From NCBI GenBank assembly GCA_024742305.1, contig JANSYQ010000005.1, positions 1 to 64,000 on the forward strand: a stretch of 64,000 nt of DNA, given 5' to 3'. The DNA comes from a bacterium. GTDB lineage: Bacteria; Bacteroidota; Bacteroidia; Flavobacteriales_D; Crocinitomicaceae. Below, piece after piece: positions 27,125 to 36,091 of this stretch (position 1 is its first letter; every line of letters starts with the position of its first letter). A model generated the notes under the pieces. That model had not been told where the DNA came from, did not search any database, and saw nothing but the letters and a program-made list of their open reading frames with translations. The position numbers and the translations under genes are program-made.

Positions 27125-28825
27125 TTAATGCAACACGTTTACTTGCGTTGTTTTCATTCCTTCCACGAACAAGTAGTACGTTCCATTACTCAAGCTGCTA
27201 ATATTCAAAGTAGTGGTTGCCTCAGAAATTGGGAAAGACATCACCTTTTGACCTAAACTGTTGCAAATAAATGCTTCTGAATCCATAGGGGCATCCGCTA
27301 CGATAATAAGTTCAGAATTCGCCGGGTTTGGATATACGCCCAATTCTCCTAATGCTACTTCATCAATTCCTGCAAAACCAGCACAATTGTATGGAACTGG
27401 ATAGTTTCCTTCGATTGGCTCAATGTTTCCATTAAATGTTTTTCCTGTAAATCCGAAGAAGTCTTTGTGGTACTTCAATGCGCGGAAAACTGGGTTTCCA
27501 GTTCCTAATGCAAAAGGTTGCAAAGAATCTCCTTGATTTAGAATTGCTCCCTGCACGATAGGGCTGTAATATTCCCAAACGATGTCCTTGTTAGCATCAA
27601 TCTCGAACAATCGACCGTAGGCACCGTCGCAAATCAAAGTGTTTCCGTTGTAAATAGCTTGTGCACCTGAAATATATCCGCTGTAAAACTCTGTTCCATG
27701 AGAAAGAACATTGGTAGTATCCAAATACTCCCAGTAAGGTGCTTGTGGTTCAAACGCCGTTCCGGCAGTGTAATCGTATTTATTGGTTTGATCGTTCCAT
27801 GGGAGATCCAACTTAACCACATTTGACCAGTTATCTGCACCGGGACGCTGCCAACCATTGTTAAACACCAACATTTTGTTCGGACCTTCTAGGCTGTCGG
27901 GAATCCATTGAACGTCGTGTGCCCCAAATAACTGACAATCTGCGCTGATCCCATGATCATAAGCGACAGGATTTCCCCAACGGTACAAAATATCGCCTCC
28001 CATTCCCGAGTTACCTCCGGTATGACCCGCTGCTTCTTGTGTAGTCGTGCTATGATCCACAATATAAAATTCACCTGTATGTCGGCTGTTCATCACGATT
28101 TGATCCAACTCGGCATTGTAAGCTATCGTATTTGCATGAATCCAATCATCCAATCCTGGCGTGCTGATAAGACCGTGATAATTGATATCCATTAACTCTG
28201 GATGATCCACGACCACTCCGTAATTGTTCTTTGTAGAGTCAAGATCTTGAACGATGTGGTCCCATAACCACCATTCCCAAACAATTTGATCGGTATTCGG
28301 ATCCACTTCGATAATGTGCTCGCTCCAAATTACACTGTCCGTTAAGAAGTTGGGATCTCTTCCCGAATCGATACAGTCGTTGTAATCGTGTAGGTCCCAC
28401 GCTAAAATTAAAACATTCCCGTTTGGTAGAATCTCCACATCATGATGTGCGCGAACCATATCATTGAAGTATTCATACTGCCAAAGCACGTTTCCATCCC
28501 AATCTACTAATTGGACGTATTGACCACCGCCACCACCAGTAATTACTGTCGGGGGCAATGGATTCTCGCGTGCAGTTTTTAAAAGGGTACCATCTTCCAA
28601 TAGTTCTACCGTATTCCCTCCAAGATTGGTTCCTGTATACCAATGGTGCACCAATTCACCACAGTTGTTTATTAGGTAAACATCAGGATTCAGTAGTGGC
28701 ATAAATAAGGTATATCCATCCGATACTCCGTGATAAGCTTTATTCAAACCTAGCTGAACCAGTGTTTGAGAGTATAAATTAGAGGAAATAGTCGTTACTA
28801 ACGTGAGAAGTAGAATTCGTAGCAT
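27125..28825 (-). CDS. Aryl-sulfate sulfotransferase (ASST) with T9SS type A sorting domain
   Basis: The ATG at 28825 is preferred over 28867 because it opens a signal peptide (MLRILLLTLVTTISSNLYSQ). The 566-residue protein has ASST-type beta-propeller sequence: YLINNCGELVHHWY, VQLVDWDGNVLWQYEY, AHHDVEILPNGNVLILAWD (with the His-His-Asp cluster), DWIHANTIAYNAELDQIVMNSR and FGAHDVQWIPD. ASSTs move sulfate between phenolic compounds. The C-terminal ~75 residues (LGVYPNPANSELIIV...NGTYYLFV) form a type A T9SS sorting signal, so it should be surface-bound or released. Catalytic His residues appear present, but activity on sulfate esters is not proven by sequence alone. It is encoded convergently to the T9SS pair. 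Confidence 0.85.
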   Translation of the reverse strand: MLRILLLTLVTTISSNLYSQTLVQLGLNKAYHGVSDGYTLFMPLLNPDVYLINNCGELVHHWYTGTNLGGNTVELLEDGTLLKTARENPLPPTVITGGGGGQYVQLVDWDGNVLWQYEYFNDMVRAHHDVEILPNGNVLILAWDLHDYNDCIDSGRDPNFLTDSVIWSEHIIEVDPNTDQIVWEWWLWDHIVQDLDSTKNNYGVVVDHPELMDINYHGLISTPGLDDWIHANTIAYNAELDQIVMNSRHTGEFYIVDHSTTTQEAAGHTGGNSGMGGDILYRWGNPVAYDHGISADCQLFGAHDVQWIPDSLEGPNKMLVFNNGWQRPGADNWSNVVKLDLPWNDQTNKYDYTAGTAFEPQAPYWEYLDTTNVLSHGTEFYSGYISGAQAIYNGNTLICDGAYGRLFEIDANKDIVWEYYSPIVQGAILNQGDSLQPFALGTGNPVFRALKYHKDFFGFTGKTFNGNIEPIEGNYPVPYNCAGFAGIDEVALGELGVYPNPANSELIIVADAPMDSEAFICNSLGQKVMSFPISEATTTLNISSLSNGTYYLFVEGMKTTQVNVLH

Positions 28826-28890
28826 GTAATATTTGTTTTGTTTGATAATAGGAACGGAAAAGAACAAAAAAGGTTGAGGAAATTCACAAA

Positions 28891-28921
28891 AAAAAGGGAC
28901 ACTTTTCGAGTGTCCCTTTTT
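28891..28921. terminator. Terminator of the ribosomal supercluster (after rplQ), bidirectional
   Basis: GGGACACT (28896-28903) pairs with AGTGTCCC (28909-28916) around a 5-nt loop, with A-tracts to the left and T-tracts to the right. On the minus strand it gives a stem followed by eight T, 16 nt past the rplQ stop codon. Confidence 0.9.
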
Positions 28922-28936
28922 GTACTAGAGGTTATC

Positions 28937-29581
28937 TTATTTATCCTCAGTTTTTTCTGCGTCGTCATCAGAAGATTCGTCAGTAGATTCCGCTTTTGGA
29001 GCTTCTTCCGCTTTCGCTTCGGCAGCCGGTGCTTCCTCTGCTGGTGCCTCTTCTGCTGGAGCTTCCACCTTAGCTTCTTCAGCTGGAGCTTCCGCTTCAG
29101 TTGCAGTATCTTCTGTAGTTTCGGTTACTTCAGTAGCTTCACCAGCTGCTTGTGCACCTCCACCACCGCCACCGCGACGTGAACGACGTGTTGTTTTCTT
29201 CTTCCCTTCGTTGCTGTACAACTCGTTGAAGTCAACCAATTCGATCATACACATTTCAGCGTTGTCACCCAAACGGTACCCTGTACGGATAATACGAGTA
29301 TATCCTCCCGGACGATCTGCTACCTTTGGTGCCACTTCGCGGAACAACTCTGCAACGGCTTCTTTATTTTGCAAGTACCCGAATACAGTACGACGAGAGT
29401 GTGTCGTATCGTTCTTTGATTTTGTGATCAATGGCTCAACGTACCCACGCAATGCTTTTGCTTTCGCAACAGTTGTGTTAATTCGCTTGTGTTCAATCAA
29501 TGAACAAGCCATGTTTGACAGCATTGCTTTTCTGTGTGCTGTTTTTCTTCCTAAGTGGTTGAATTTTTTACCGTGTCTCAT
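28937..29581 (-). CDS. rplQ: 50S ribosomal protein L17 with long acidic C-terminal tail
   Basis: The first ~115 residues are standard L17 ([63 protein letters not shown]), at the exit-tunnel side of the large subunit. After a basic [12 protein letters not shown] linker, about 75 residues of Ala/Glu/Thr-rich repeats follow ([10 protein letters not shown] type), ending in an acidic [14 protein letters not shown]. The total of 214 residues is well above the ~120-160 of most bacteria. The tail is low-complexity and probably disordered; its role is unknown. It is the last gene of the cluster, 127 nt after rpoA. Confidence 0.95.
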   Translation of the reverse strand: MRHGKKFNHLGRKTAHRKAMLSNMACSLIEHKRINTTVAKAKALRGYVEPLITKSKNDTTHSRRTVFGYLQNKEAVAELFREVAPKVADRPGGYTRIIRTGYRLGDNAEMCMIELVDFNELYSNEGKKKTTRRSRRGGGGGGAQAAGEATEVTETTEDTATEAEAPAEEAKVEAPAEEAPAEEAPAAEAKAEEAPKAESTDESSDDDAEKTEDK

Positions 29582-29675
29582 AACTTAAATTTCGTAAGTA
29601 ACGGTTAACTGAACTTTGTTGTGTGTATCGCGACAGCTCAGTCACCTATTACGCCATTTTTAATTTTAATGCTCC

Positions 29676-29695
29676 TTCGCTGAAGCTTCAGCGAA
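29676..29695. repeat. Perfect 20-bp palindrome between rpoA and rplQ
   Basis: TTCGCTGAAGCTTCAGCGAA equals its own reverse complement. It lies 13 nt downstream of the rpoA stop codon in a 127-nt gap and has no T-tract, so it is more likely an RNA-processing or repeat-derived hairpin than a terminator. Confidence 0.7.
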
Positions 29696-29708
29696 AGCGT
29701 TGCGATAC

Positions 29709-30701
29709 TTATTCTTTGTCTAATTTGTATTTAGAAACATTCATTCCGAAAGAAAGACCTTTGTTGTCTACCAAGTCTTCCAACTCAGTCAAGGACTTCT
29801 TACCGAAGTTACGGAACTTCAATAGGTCGTTCTTGTTGTACGACACCAAATCTCCTAGCGTTTCTACGTGTGCTGCTTTCAAACAGTTCAAGGCACGTAC
29901 GGAAAGATCCATATCTACCAATTTCGTTTTCAACAACTGACGCATGTGCAATGAAGTTTCATCGAATTCTTCTGTCTCCGCTTTTACTTCGCTGTCCAAA
30001 GTGATGCGCTCATCAGAGAACAACATGAAGTGGTGGATCAAGATTTTTGCGGCTTCTTTCAAAGCATCTTTCGGGTGGATAGAACCATCCGTTGTGATGT
30101 TGAATACCAATTTTTCGTAATCTGTCTTTTGCTCTACACGGAAGTTTTCAATTGCGTATTGTACGTTCTTGATTGGTGTAAAGATAGAGTCAACGAAAAT
30201 GGTTCCGAAAGGAGCGTTTGCATCTTTGTTTTCTTCTGCCGGGTAGTATCCACGACCTTTAATGATCGTCAATTCCATTTCCAACTTAACTGAAGGCTCC
30301 ATGTTACAGATCACCAACTCTGGGTTCAATACTTGGAACCCTGAAGTGAATTTACCAATATCACCAGCAGTCAATTTGTCTTGACCAGCGATAGAAACCA
30401 CTACAGTTTCTGAGTCAGTCCCTTCAATTTGTTGTTTGAAACGTACTTGTTTCAAGTTCAAGATGATTTCTGTCACGTCTTCTACGATTCCTTTGATCGT
30501 TGAGAATTCGTGATCAGCACCTTCGATGCGAACTGAGGAGATTGCGAAACCTTCCAATGAAGACAAAAGGATACGACGCAATGCGTTTCCGATTGTGATA
30601 CCATAACCTGGTTCTAAAGGACGAAATTCAAACTGTCCTTCGTGTTCATCGGACTGGATCATAATTACCTTGTCCGGCTTTTGAAAATCTAAAATTGCCA
30701 T
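29709..30701 (-). CDS. rpoA: RNA polymerase alpha subunit
   Basis: 330 residues. The N-terminal assembly domain contains [28 protein letters not shown] (about 25-52) and the C-terminal domain (about 255-325) has [19 protein letters not shown] and [13 protein letters not shown], which contacts DNA and activators. It dimerises to nucleate the polymerase. It is the standard length for Bacteroidota. It follows rpsD by 98 nt, where a nested hairpin (30738-30769) is present, and precedes rplQ. Confidence 0.97.
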   Translation of the reverse strand: MAILDFQKPDKVIMIQSDEHEGQFEFRPLEPGYGITIGNALRRILLSSLEGFAISSVRIEGADHEFSTIKGIVEDVTEIILNLKQVRFKQQIEGTDSETVVVSIAGQDKLTAGDIGKFTSGFQVLNPELVICNMEPSVKLEMELTIIKGRGYYPAEENKDANAPFGTIFVDSIFTPIKNVQYAIENFRVEQKTDYEKLVFNITTDGSIHPKDALKEAAKILIHHFMLFSDERITLDSEVKAETEEFDETSLHMRQLLKTKLVDMDLSVRALNCLKAAHVETLGDLVSYNKNDLLKFRNFGKKSLTELEDLVDNKGLSFGMNVSKYKLDKE

Positions 30702-30737
30702 GTGTTTTTCTTCTTTTTAATTGTTTCCCGGTTGCGC

Positions 30738-30769
30738 GGTTTGAAAGATTGAAGAAGGTCAATCAAACC
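30738..30769. repeat. Nested hairpin in the rpsD-rpoA gap
   Basis: GGTTTGA (30738-30744) pairs with TCAAACC (30763-30769), and inside it TTGA pairs with TCAA. It lies in the leader of rpoA just after rpsD, a place where S4-dependent control occurs in other bacteria, but no resemblance to the known S4-binding pseudoknot could be established. Confidence 0.45.
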
Positions 30770-30799
30770 CTTTGGCCGAAATCCAATGTGTTTATATGA

Positions 30800-31405
30800 T
30801 TACTTAGAGTACAATTCGACGATAAGCTGCTCTTTGATGTTCTCTGGGATCATCTCACGAGTTGGTACGCTTACCACTTTTCCTTCCATTTGTGATGGGT
30901 TCCACTCCAACCAATCGAATGATTGTGTATTCGCTGTCAAAGAGTTTGAAATTGCTTCCAAAGATTTTGACTTCTCACGAACTCCAATCACATCTCCTGT
31001 TTTGGTAGTGTATGAAGGAATGTTTACTACTTCTCCGTTCACAGTGATGTGTTTGTGAGACACCAACTGACGTGCACCACGACGCGTTGGAGCAATTCCC
31101 AAACGGAATACTGTGTTATCCAAACGTGCTTCACACAATTGCAACAAGTTTTCACCGGTAATTCCTTTCATTCGAGACGCTTTTTCGAACAAGTTCGAGA
31201 ATTGACGCTCAAGGATACCGTAAGTGTACTTCGCTTTTTGCTTCTCACCCAACTGGATTGCATATTCTGATTGCTTACCGCGACGTTTGTTTGGACCGTG
31301 TTGTCCTGGACCGTAGCTTCTTCTATCCAACGCTTTGTCTGGTCCAAAGATTGGATCTTTGAAACGACGTGCGATTTTTGATTTTGGACCTGTATATCTT
31401 GCCAT
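30800..31405 (-). CDS. rpsD: 30S ribosomal protein S4
   Basis: 201 residues; binds 16S rRNA and nucleates 30S assembly. The N-terminus [14 protein letters not shown] lacks the four-Cys zinc knot of zinc-type S4, so this is the C-minus form. The S4 RNA-binding domain follows ([42 protein letters not shown]). It is separated from rpsK by 142 nt that contain a hairpin, and from rpoA by 98 nt. Confidence 0.97.
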   Translation of the reverse strand: MARYTGPKSKIARRFKDPIFGPDKALDRRSYGPGQHGPNKRRGKQSEYAIQLGEKQKAKYTYGILERQFSNLFEKASRMKGITGENLLQLCEARLDNTVFRLGIAPTRRGARQLVSHKHITVNGEVVNIPSYTTKTGDVIGVREKSKSLEAISNSLTANTQSFDWLEWNPSQMEGKVVSVPTREMIPENIKEQLIVELYSK

Positions 31406-31493
31406 TTTTATTTGTGTTTGAGGGAGATCATGAATTAAGGCTTATCCTCCGATGAACTTGAGTCCCTCTGATTAAAAAATTCTAAATTGAAAA

Positions 31494-31532
31494 TTGAAGG
31501 ATTCAAAAATTCTAGAATACCGGAATCTTCAA
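31494..31532. repeat. Imperfect hairpin in the rpsK-rpsD gap
   Basis: TTGAAGGATTC (31494-31504) pairs with GAATCTTCAA (31523-31532) with one bulged base. It sits within an AT-rich phrase-like stretch (attctaaattgaaaattgaagg...). Together with the similar element at 32837-32882 it suggests a family. Confidence 0.5.
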
Positions 31533-31547
31533 ATCCTCGAATCTCTG

Positions 31548-31931
31548 TTATACGCGACGACGTTTTGGTGGACGGCATCCGTTGTGTGGAAGTGGAGTAA
31601 CGTCAATGATTTCTGTTACTTCGATTCCTGCGTTGTGCAAAGAACGGATAGCTGACTCACGACCGTTTCCTGGCCCTTTAACGTAAACTTTTACTTTACG
31701 AAGACCTGCATCGTGTGCTTCTTTCGCTGCATCCTCAGCTGCTACTTGTGCTGCGTAAGGTGTGTTCTTTTTAGACCCACGGAATCCCATTTTTCCCGCA
31801 GAAGACCAAGAGATTACTTGACCTGAATTATTCGTCAAAGAGATAATTACATTGTTGAAAGTCGCTTGGATGTGTGCTTGTCCAAGTCCATCAACTTTGA
31901 CGTTCTTTTTCTTTTTTTGTGTCTTTGCCAT
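31548..31931 (-). CDS. rpsK: 30S ribosomal protein S11
   Basis: 127 residues; sits on the 30S platform near the mRNA exit. The family signatures [41 protein letters not shown] and [18 protein letters not shown] are intact. It starts after an unusually long 222-nt gap from rpsM and ends 142 nt before rpsD. Confidence 0.97.
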   Translation of the reverse strand: MAKTQKKKKNVKVDGLGQAHIQATFNNVIISLTNNSGQVISWSSAGKMGFRGSKKNTPYAAQVAAEDAAKEAHDAGLRKVKVYVKGPGNGRESAIRSLHNAGIEVTEIIDVTPLPHNGCRPPKRRRV

Positions 31932-32153
31932 TTTATTAGCTTTTTGCTTTTACTGTCATCTCGACAGGCTTGATGTCCGTAAAAGCGTTAATGTTTATTG
32001 CTTTCAGTTGAATAGGAGACTTACTCCTGCTCTGCCTCTTCTACCTTGGGGACGATTATTACAGATTTGAAAATTATCTGAGGACCGTCTAACCGCAACG
32101 CCGAAGAACCTGATTTGAAACAACGCGAACGTCGATTCTCATCAGTAGCATCA
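31932..32153. other. Enlarged rpsM-rpsK intergenic region
   Basis: 222 nt with no convincing gene. Near the rpsK start it contains ctgtcatctcgacag (31954-31968), a 5-bp hairpin whose catctcgac (31958-31966) matches the first 9 nt of the repeated 20-nt core. A small AGTAG-catca-CTACT dyad overlaps the rpsM stop codon. No promoter consensus was found. Confidence 0.4.
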
Positions 32154-32519
32154 CTACTTCTTCTTATTCGCAACCGTTTTTCTTCTTCCTTTTCTTGTAC
32201 GAGAGTTGTTCTTAGTACGTTGTCCGCGTAATGGCAATCCTGCTCTGTGGCGAATTCCACGCTGACATCCGATGTCCATCAATCGCTTGATGTTCAATTG
32301 TACTTCTGAACGCAATGCACCTTCAACTTTGATACTGCTAATTGCTTCTCGGATTGCTGACATTTGATCATCAGTCCAATCTTGAACTTTGATGTTCTCA
32401 TCAACTCCTGCAGTAGTCAATACTTTTGAAGCTGTGCTTCTTCCGATTCCGTAGATGTACGTCAATCCGATTACACCTCGTTTGTTTTTTGGTAGGTCAA
32501 TTCCTGCTATACGTGCCAT
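32154..32519 (-). CDS. rpsM: 30S ribosomal protein S13
   Basis: 121 residues; contacts the P-site tRNA and the central intersubunit bridges. The start [26 protein letters not shown] and the C-terminal signature [24 protein letters not shown] are intact. An 80-nt gap separates it from rpmJ; the part nearest rpsM carries iterated gaattatgaattatgaatg sequence. Confidence 0.97.
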   Translation of the reverse strand: MARIAGIDLPKNKRGVIGLTYIYGIGRSTASKVLTTAGVDENIKVQDWTDDQMSAIREAISSIKVEGALRSEVQLNIKRLMDIGCQRGIRHRAGLPLRGQRTKNNSRTRKGRRKTVANKKK

Positions 32520-32599
32520 AATTTCTTTGAATTATGAATTATGAATGTTGAATTATGAATTGAGTTTCCTCACTCACATTCCGCACTCACAACTCAAGT

Positions 32600-32716
32600 T
32601 TACCCTTGTCTTTGTTTAAACTTTGGGTTCTTCTTGTTGATCACGTAAACCCTTCCTTTTCTCTTTACGATCTTACAGTCTGCAGATCGCTTTTTTACTG
32701 ATGCTCTTACTTTCAT
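32600..32716 (-). CDS. rpmJ: 50S ribosomal protein L36 (zinc-free form)
   Basis: A 38-residue protein read directly from the minus strand (ATG at 32716, TAA at 32602-32600), beginning [20 protein letters not shown] and ending NPKFKQRQG. Only one of the four zinc ligands of classical L36 (C-x2-C...C-x4-H) remains, so it is a C-minus, zinc-independent version, as is usual for Bacteroidota. Its position between infA and rpsM is the expected one. It is 173 nt downstream of infA, with a strong hairpin in the gap. Confidence 0.95.
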   Translation of the reverse strand: MKVRASVKKRSADCKIVKRKGRVYVINKKNPKFKQRQG

Positions 32717-32836
32717 CTTTTTTGTATTAATCCGTTTTCAGATCTTGGGAGTTAAGATCTAATCTTCCAAAACATTTGTTTCTCAACTTGATCATGCTTC
32801 CCCACTAAAAACATCTATTTCAAATTCAATTATTCT

Positions 32837-32882
32837 AAAATTGGAGGATTCTAATGTTTGAATTTCTTAATCCTCCAATTTT
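32837..32882. repeat. 14-bp perfect inverted repeat between infA and rpmJ
   Basis: AAAATTGGAGGATT (32837-32850) pairs with AATCCTCCAATTTT (32869-32882) around an 18-nt loop, 7 nt past the infA stop codon. The stem itself ends in T on the minus strand but is not followed by a run of T. It could act as an attenuator, an RNA-processing site or a repeat insertion. Confidence 0.65.
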
Positions 32883-32889
32883 TGAATTT

Positions 32890-33108
32890 TTACTTGTATC
32901 TAAATGTAATTCGTCCTTTTGTCAAATCGTACGGCGACATCTCTACTTTCACTTTGTCTCCTGGCAGAATCTTAATGTAGTACATTCTCATCTTTCCAGA
33001 AATGTGAGCTGTGATCACGTGACCGTTTTCCAATTCTACGCGGAACATTGCATTTGATAATGCTTCAATAATGACTCCGTCTTGTTCTATGGATGCTTGT
33101 TTCGCCAT
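32890..33108 (-). CDS. infA: Translation initiation factor IF-1
   Basis: 72 residues, the canonical length, with a single OB-fold S1-type domain ([48 protein letters not shown]). It occupies the A site of the 30S subunit during initiation. It starts 3 nt after the secY stop codon; the adk and map genes found here in many other bacteria are absent. Confidence 0.97.
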   Translation of the reverse strand: MAKQASIEQDGVIIEALSNAMFRVELENGHVITAHISGKMRMYYIKILPGDKVKVEMSPYDLTKGRITFRYK

Positions 33109-33111
33109 ACC

Positions 33112-34479
33112 TTAAAATCCTGACATTTCGTTTTGCGTTCTTCTTCCTTTCACGCGTGTTCCTTCCATCAAGCCGTCCATTTGACGATTCAATAGGTACG
33201 ATTCAATTTGTTGCAATGTATCGAGTACTACCCCAACCATAATCAACAATGAAGTTCCTCCAAAGAACATGGCAAACGAAGCGTTGACACCAGCCATACT
33301 TGCAAATGCAGGAATAATTGCGATGAACGCCAAGAACAATGATCCTGGGAACGTAATGCGTGAAACTAACGTATCAATGTAGCTGGCAGTTTCCTCCCCT
33401 GGACGAACCCCTGGGATAAATCCACCGCTTTTCTTCAAGTCGTCCGCGATTTTACGCGGATTGATCATGATAGCCGTGTAGAAATACGTAAATACAACAA
33501 TTAGGATAAACATGATGGCATTGTACCCGAATCCGAAGATGTCTCCGAAAACGCGTGATGCCCATCCGCTTGCATCCTGACTGGAGAAGATCATCACGGG
33601 AACTGTCATAATCGCCTGCGCGAAGATGATTGGCATTACCCCTGATGCATTCACTTTAATTGGAAGGTAGCTACGCGCACCCTGATTCCCAACGTTACGT
33701 GAACCTACAACGCGTTTGGCTGTCTCCAATGGAATTTTTCGTACCCCTTGAACAATGAGTATTGTACCGAGTACCACGACCATAAACGCGAATACTTCCA
33801 ATACGATTTTAATCAAGTTTTCTGATTCCAATCCGATCTCTGCCATAAATGCTTGTGGCAATCGAGCGAGGATACCCACAGTAATCAAGAGGGAAATACC
33901 ATTTCCAACTCCTTTGTCTGTGATGCGCTCACCCAACCAAACAGCGAACATTGCTCCTGCAACCAATAGTCCAATCGCAGCGATCCACATAAAGGATCCT
34001 GTTCCATGATCAAAGGCTGATTGCATTCCGTTTCCAATATTTGCCTGCTTGCTTGTTGCGTACAAAGAGATGTACGTTGGCGCTTGTGCAGCACAAATAA
34101 TGATCGTTAGAAGTCGCGTGTAATTGTTGATACGTTTTCTACCGGATTCTCCTTCTTGCTGTAGCTTCTGCACGGCTGGTACTGCCATACCCAACAACTG
34201 CATAATAATGGATGCAGAAATGTAAGGCATAATACCCAAAGCCATAATGGAAACGTTGGTGAAACTACCTCCTGTAAATAGGGAAAGTAGGTCTTCCAAC
34301 ATGTTTGTGTTTCCACCACTTGCATTGTTAGCAGCCTGAAGAACAGTATAATCAACACCAGGAAGGATGATGAAGGAACCAATTCTGTAAATCAGAATAA
34401 TGAAAAGCGTCAATAGAATACGCTTACGTAGTTCTTCTACCTTCCAGATGTTTTGTAGATTTTGAATAAACTTTTTCAT
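33112..34479 (-). CDS. secY: Preprotein translocase subunit SecY
   Basis: 455 residues and ten predicted transmembrane helices forming the Sec protein channel. Recognisable segments are RKRILLTLFIILIYRIGSFI, GIMPYISASIIMQLL, WLGERITDKGVGNGISLL and NPRKIADDLKKSGGFIPGVRPG. The loop between helices 2 and 3 is long, as is common in Bacteroidota SecY. It lies between rplO (25 nt) and infA (3 nt). A TAAATTTG sequence at 34503-34496, within the rplO-secY boundary, might give an extra promoter. Confidence 0.97.
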   Translation of the reverse strand: MKKFIQNLQNIWKVEELRKRILLTLFIILIYRIGSFIILPGVDYTVLQAANNASGGNTNMLEDLLSLFTGGSFTNVSIMALGIMPYISASIIMQLLGMAVPAVQKLQQEGESGRKRINNYTRLLTIIICAAQAPTYISLYATSKQANIGNGMQSAFDHGTGSFMWIAAIGLLVAGAMFAVWLGERITDKGVGNGISLLITVGILARLPQAFMAEIGLESENLIKIVLEVFAFMVVVLGTILIVQGVRKIPLETAKRVVGSRNVGNQGARSYLPIKVNASGVMPIIFAQAIMTVPVMIFSSQDASGWASRVFGDIFGFGYNAIMFILIVVFTYFYTAIMINPRKIADDLKKSGGFIPGVRPGEETASYIDTLVSRITFPGSLFLAFIAIIPAFASMAGVNASFAMFFGGTSLLIMVGVVLDTLQQIESYLLNRQMDGLMEGTRVKGRRTQNEMSGF

Positions 34480-34504
34480 CGGTAAAAAATGTTGGCAAAT
34501 TTAA

Positions 34505-34951
34505 TTAGATTTCTGAACAATTCCCACCTTGTCCTTCGATTGCTGCTTTTGCAGAAGCCGAGAATTTGTGAGCTGTTACATCAATCTTAGCTGTCAATTC
34601 ACCTCTACCAAGAATTTTCACCAATTCGTTTTTCGAACACAACCCGTTCTCTTGCAATACAGTAGGATTGATTTCCTTCACTTTTTTGCGGTCGATAAGG
34701 TTTTGAATGATATCAAGGTTGATTGCCTTGTACTCAACACGGTTAATATTTTTGAAACCGAATTTAGGTACGCGACGCTGAAGTGGCATCTGACCTCCTT
34801 CAAATCCAACTTTCTTTGAATATCCAGATCTTGATTTTGCTCCTTTGTGTCCACGTGTTGAAGTACCGCCACGCCCAGATCCCTGACCACGTGCGATGCG
34901 CTTTCTATTCTTCGTAGAACCCTTCGCCGGAGTTAAATTATGTAAATTCAT
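34505..34951 (-). CDS. rplO: 50S ribosomal protein L15
   Basis: 148 residues. The glycine/arginine-rich N-terminus MNLHNLTPAKGSTKNRKRIARGQGSGRGGTS and the C-terminal VTAHKFSASAKAAIEGQGG motif are typical. It folds late in 50S assembly. It is 56 nt from rpmD and 25 nt from secY. Confidence 0.96.
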   Translation of the reverse strand: MNLHNLTPAKGSTKNRKRIARGQGSGRGGTSTRGHKGAKSRSGYSKKVGFEGGQMPLQRRVPKFGFKNINRVEYKAINLDIIQNLIDRKKVKEINPTVLQENGLCSKNELVKILGRGELTAKIDVTAHKFSASAKAAIEGQGGNCSEI

Positions 34952-35007
34952 TTTTAGTGCTTTTTGTGCTTTTCTGAGAATGGATCTCAGTTTAAGCGGT
35001 TTGATTT

Positions 35008-35184
35008 TTACTCAACAACCTCGATAAGGTGTTGAACTTTGTTAATCATTCCACGGATTTGCGGAGTCTCCTCGTGTTCTACCACTTGGTTCAATTTGCT
35101 AAATCCTAATGCTTTAATCGTTGCTTTTTGTCTTGCTGTACGATTAATAGCGCTTCTTACTTGCTTAATTTTGATTTTCGCCAT
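35008..35184 (-). CDS. rpmD: 50S ribosomal protein L30
   Basis: A 58-residue protein read directly from the minus strand (ATG at 35184, TAA at 35010-35008). It begins MAKIKIKQVRSAINRTARQK and has the L30 core KATIKALGFSKLNQVVEHEE, followed by a TPQIRGMINKVQHLI helix. The length and its position between rpsE and rplO are canonical. It starts 11 nt after rpsE. Confidence 0.96.
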   Translation of the reverse strand: MAKIKIKQVRSAINRTARQKATIKALGFSKLNQVVEHEETPQIRGMINKVQHLIEVVE

Positions 35185-35195
35185 GATTGCCTTTA

Positions 35196-35711
35196 TTAAC
35201 CGTTAAACACTTTCTCAAGTGAAACCCCACGCTGACGAGCTACATCGTTTGCATCGCGCATTTGCGACAATGCATCGATAGTTGCTTTTACAACGTTGTG
35301 TGGGTTAGATGAACCTTGAGATTTTGCCAAGACATTGTGTACACCAACGCTTTCCAATACAGCACGCATCGCACCACCGGCGATTACTCCTGTACCTTCT
35401 GCAGCTGGGCGCAACAACACTCGAGCACCACTGTATTTTCCTTTCTGAATGTGAGGAACAGTTCCGTGAAGGATTGGAACGCGAATCAAATTCTTCTTCG
35501 CATCGTCAATTCCTTTCGCGATTGCTTCTGTTACCTCTTTTGCTTTACCAAGACCGTGTCCTACGATACCGTTTTCATCACCGACAACTACGATAGCAGA
35601 GAAACTGAACGTACGTCCACCTTTCGTAACTTTCGTTACACGGTTCACGGCAACAAGCTTGTCTTTAAGCTCGATATCTGCAGATTTTACTCTGTTTGCT
35701 TCTTTTGCCAT
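35196..35711 (-). CDS. rpsE: 30S ribosomal protein S5
   Basis: 171 residues with the double-stranded RNA-binding-like N-terminal half ([30 protein letters not shown]) and the conserved [17 protein letters not shown] and [22 protein letters not shown] segments. It guards decoding fidelity and mRNA entry. It is 6 nt from rplR and 11 nt from rpmD. Confidence 0.97.
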   Translation of the reverse strand: MAKEANRVKSADIELKDKLVAVNRVTKVTKGGRTFSFSAIVVVGDENGIVGHGLGKAKEVTEAIAKGIDDAKKNLIRVPILHGTVPHIQKGKYSGARVLLRPAAEGTGVIAGGAMRAVLESVGVHNVLAKSQGSSNPHNVVKATIDALSQMRDANDVARQRGVSLEKVFNG

Positions 35712-35717
35712 TTCCTC

Positions 35718-36068
35718 TTAAAATTTTAGTCCGCCTTCTCTTGCTGAGTCAGCCAATGATTTAACTCTACCGTGGTACAAGTATCCGTTACGATCGAATA
35801 CTACTGATGTGATCCCGGCTTTTACTGCTTTTTCTGCTACCTCTTTACCTACTACTGCAGCAACTTCAGTTTTGTTTCCTTTTGCTGCTTTGTTATTGTA
35901 AGATCCAGCTGAAACCAATGTTTTTCCAGTTGTATCATCAATAATTTGTGCGTAGATCTGTTTGTTGCTTCGGAAAACAGACAAACGAGGCATCTCTGCA
36001 GTACCAGAAATGTTCTTTCTGATTCTTCTTTTGATTTTTGCTCTTCGAGCGTTCTTGTCAAATGCCAT
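35718..36068 (-). CDS. rplR: 50S ribosomal protein L18
   Basis: 116 residues with the basic N-terminus [30 protein letters not shown] and the C-terminal [23 protein letters not shown] signature. It binds 5S rRNA with L5. It is 23 nt from rplF and 6 nt from rpsE. Confidence 0.97.
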   Translation of the reverse strand: MAFDKNARRAKIKRRIRKNISGTAEMPRLSVFRSNKQIYAQIIDDTTGKTLVSAGSYNNKAAKGNKTEVAAVVGKEVAEKAVKAGITSVVFDRNGYLYHGRVKSLADSAREGGLKF

Positions 36069-36091
36069 AACTTAATTAATGTATCTTGTTA

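Noticed and set aside
32080-32150. CTGATGAG on the minus strand near the rpsM end, as in a hammerhead ribozyme core
   Set aside because: No adjacent stem II, no CGAAAC and no cleavage triplet in a pairing context; a chance octamer.
32021-32260. Minus-strand frame across the rpsM-rpsK gap as a possible small gene
   Set aside because: Its first part lies inside rpsM in another frame and the rest is low-complexity charged sequence without a ribosome-binding site.
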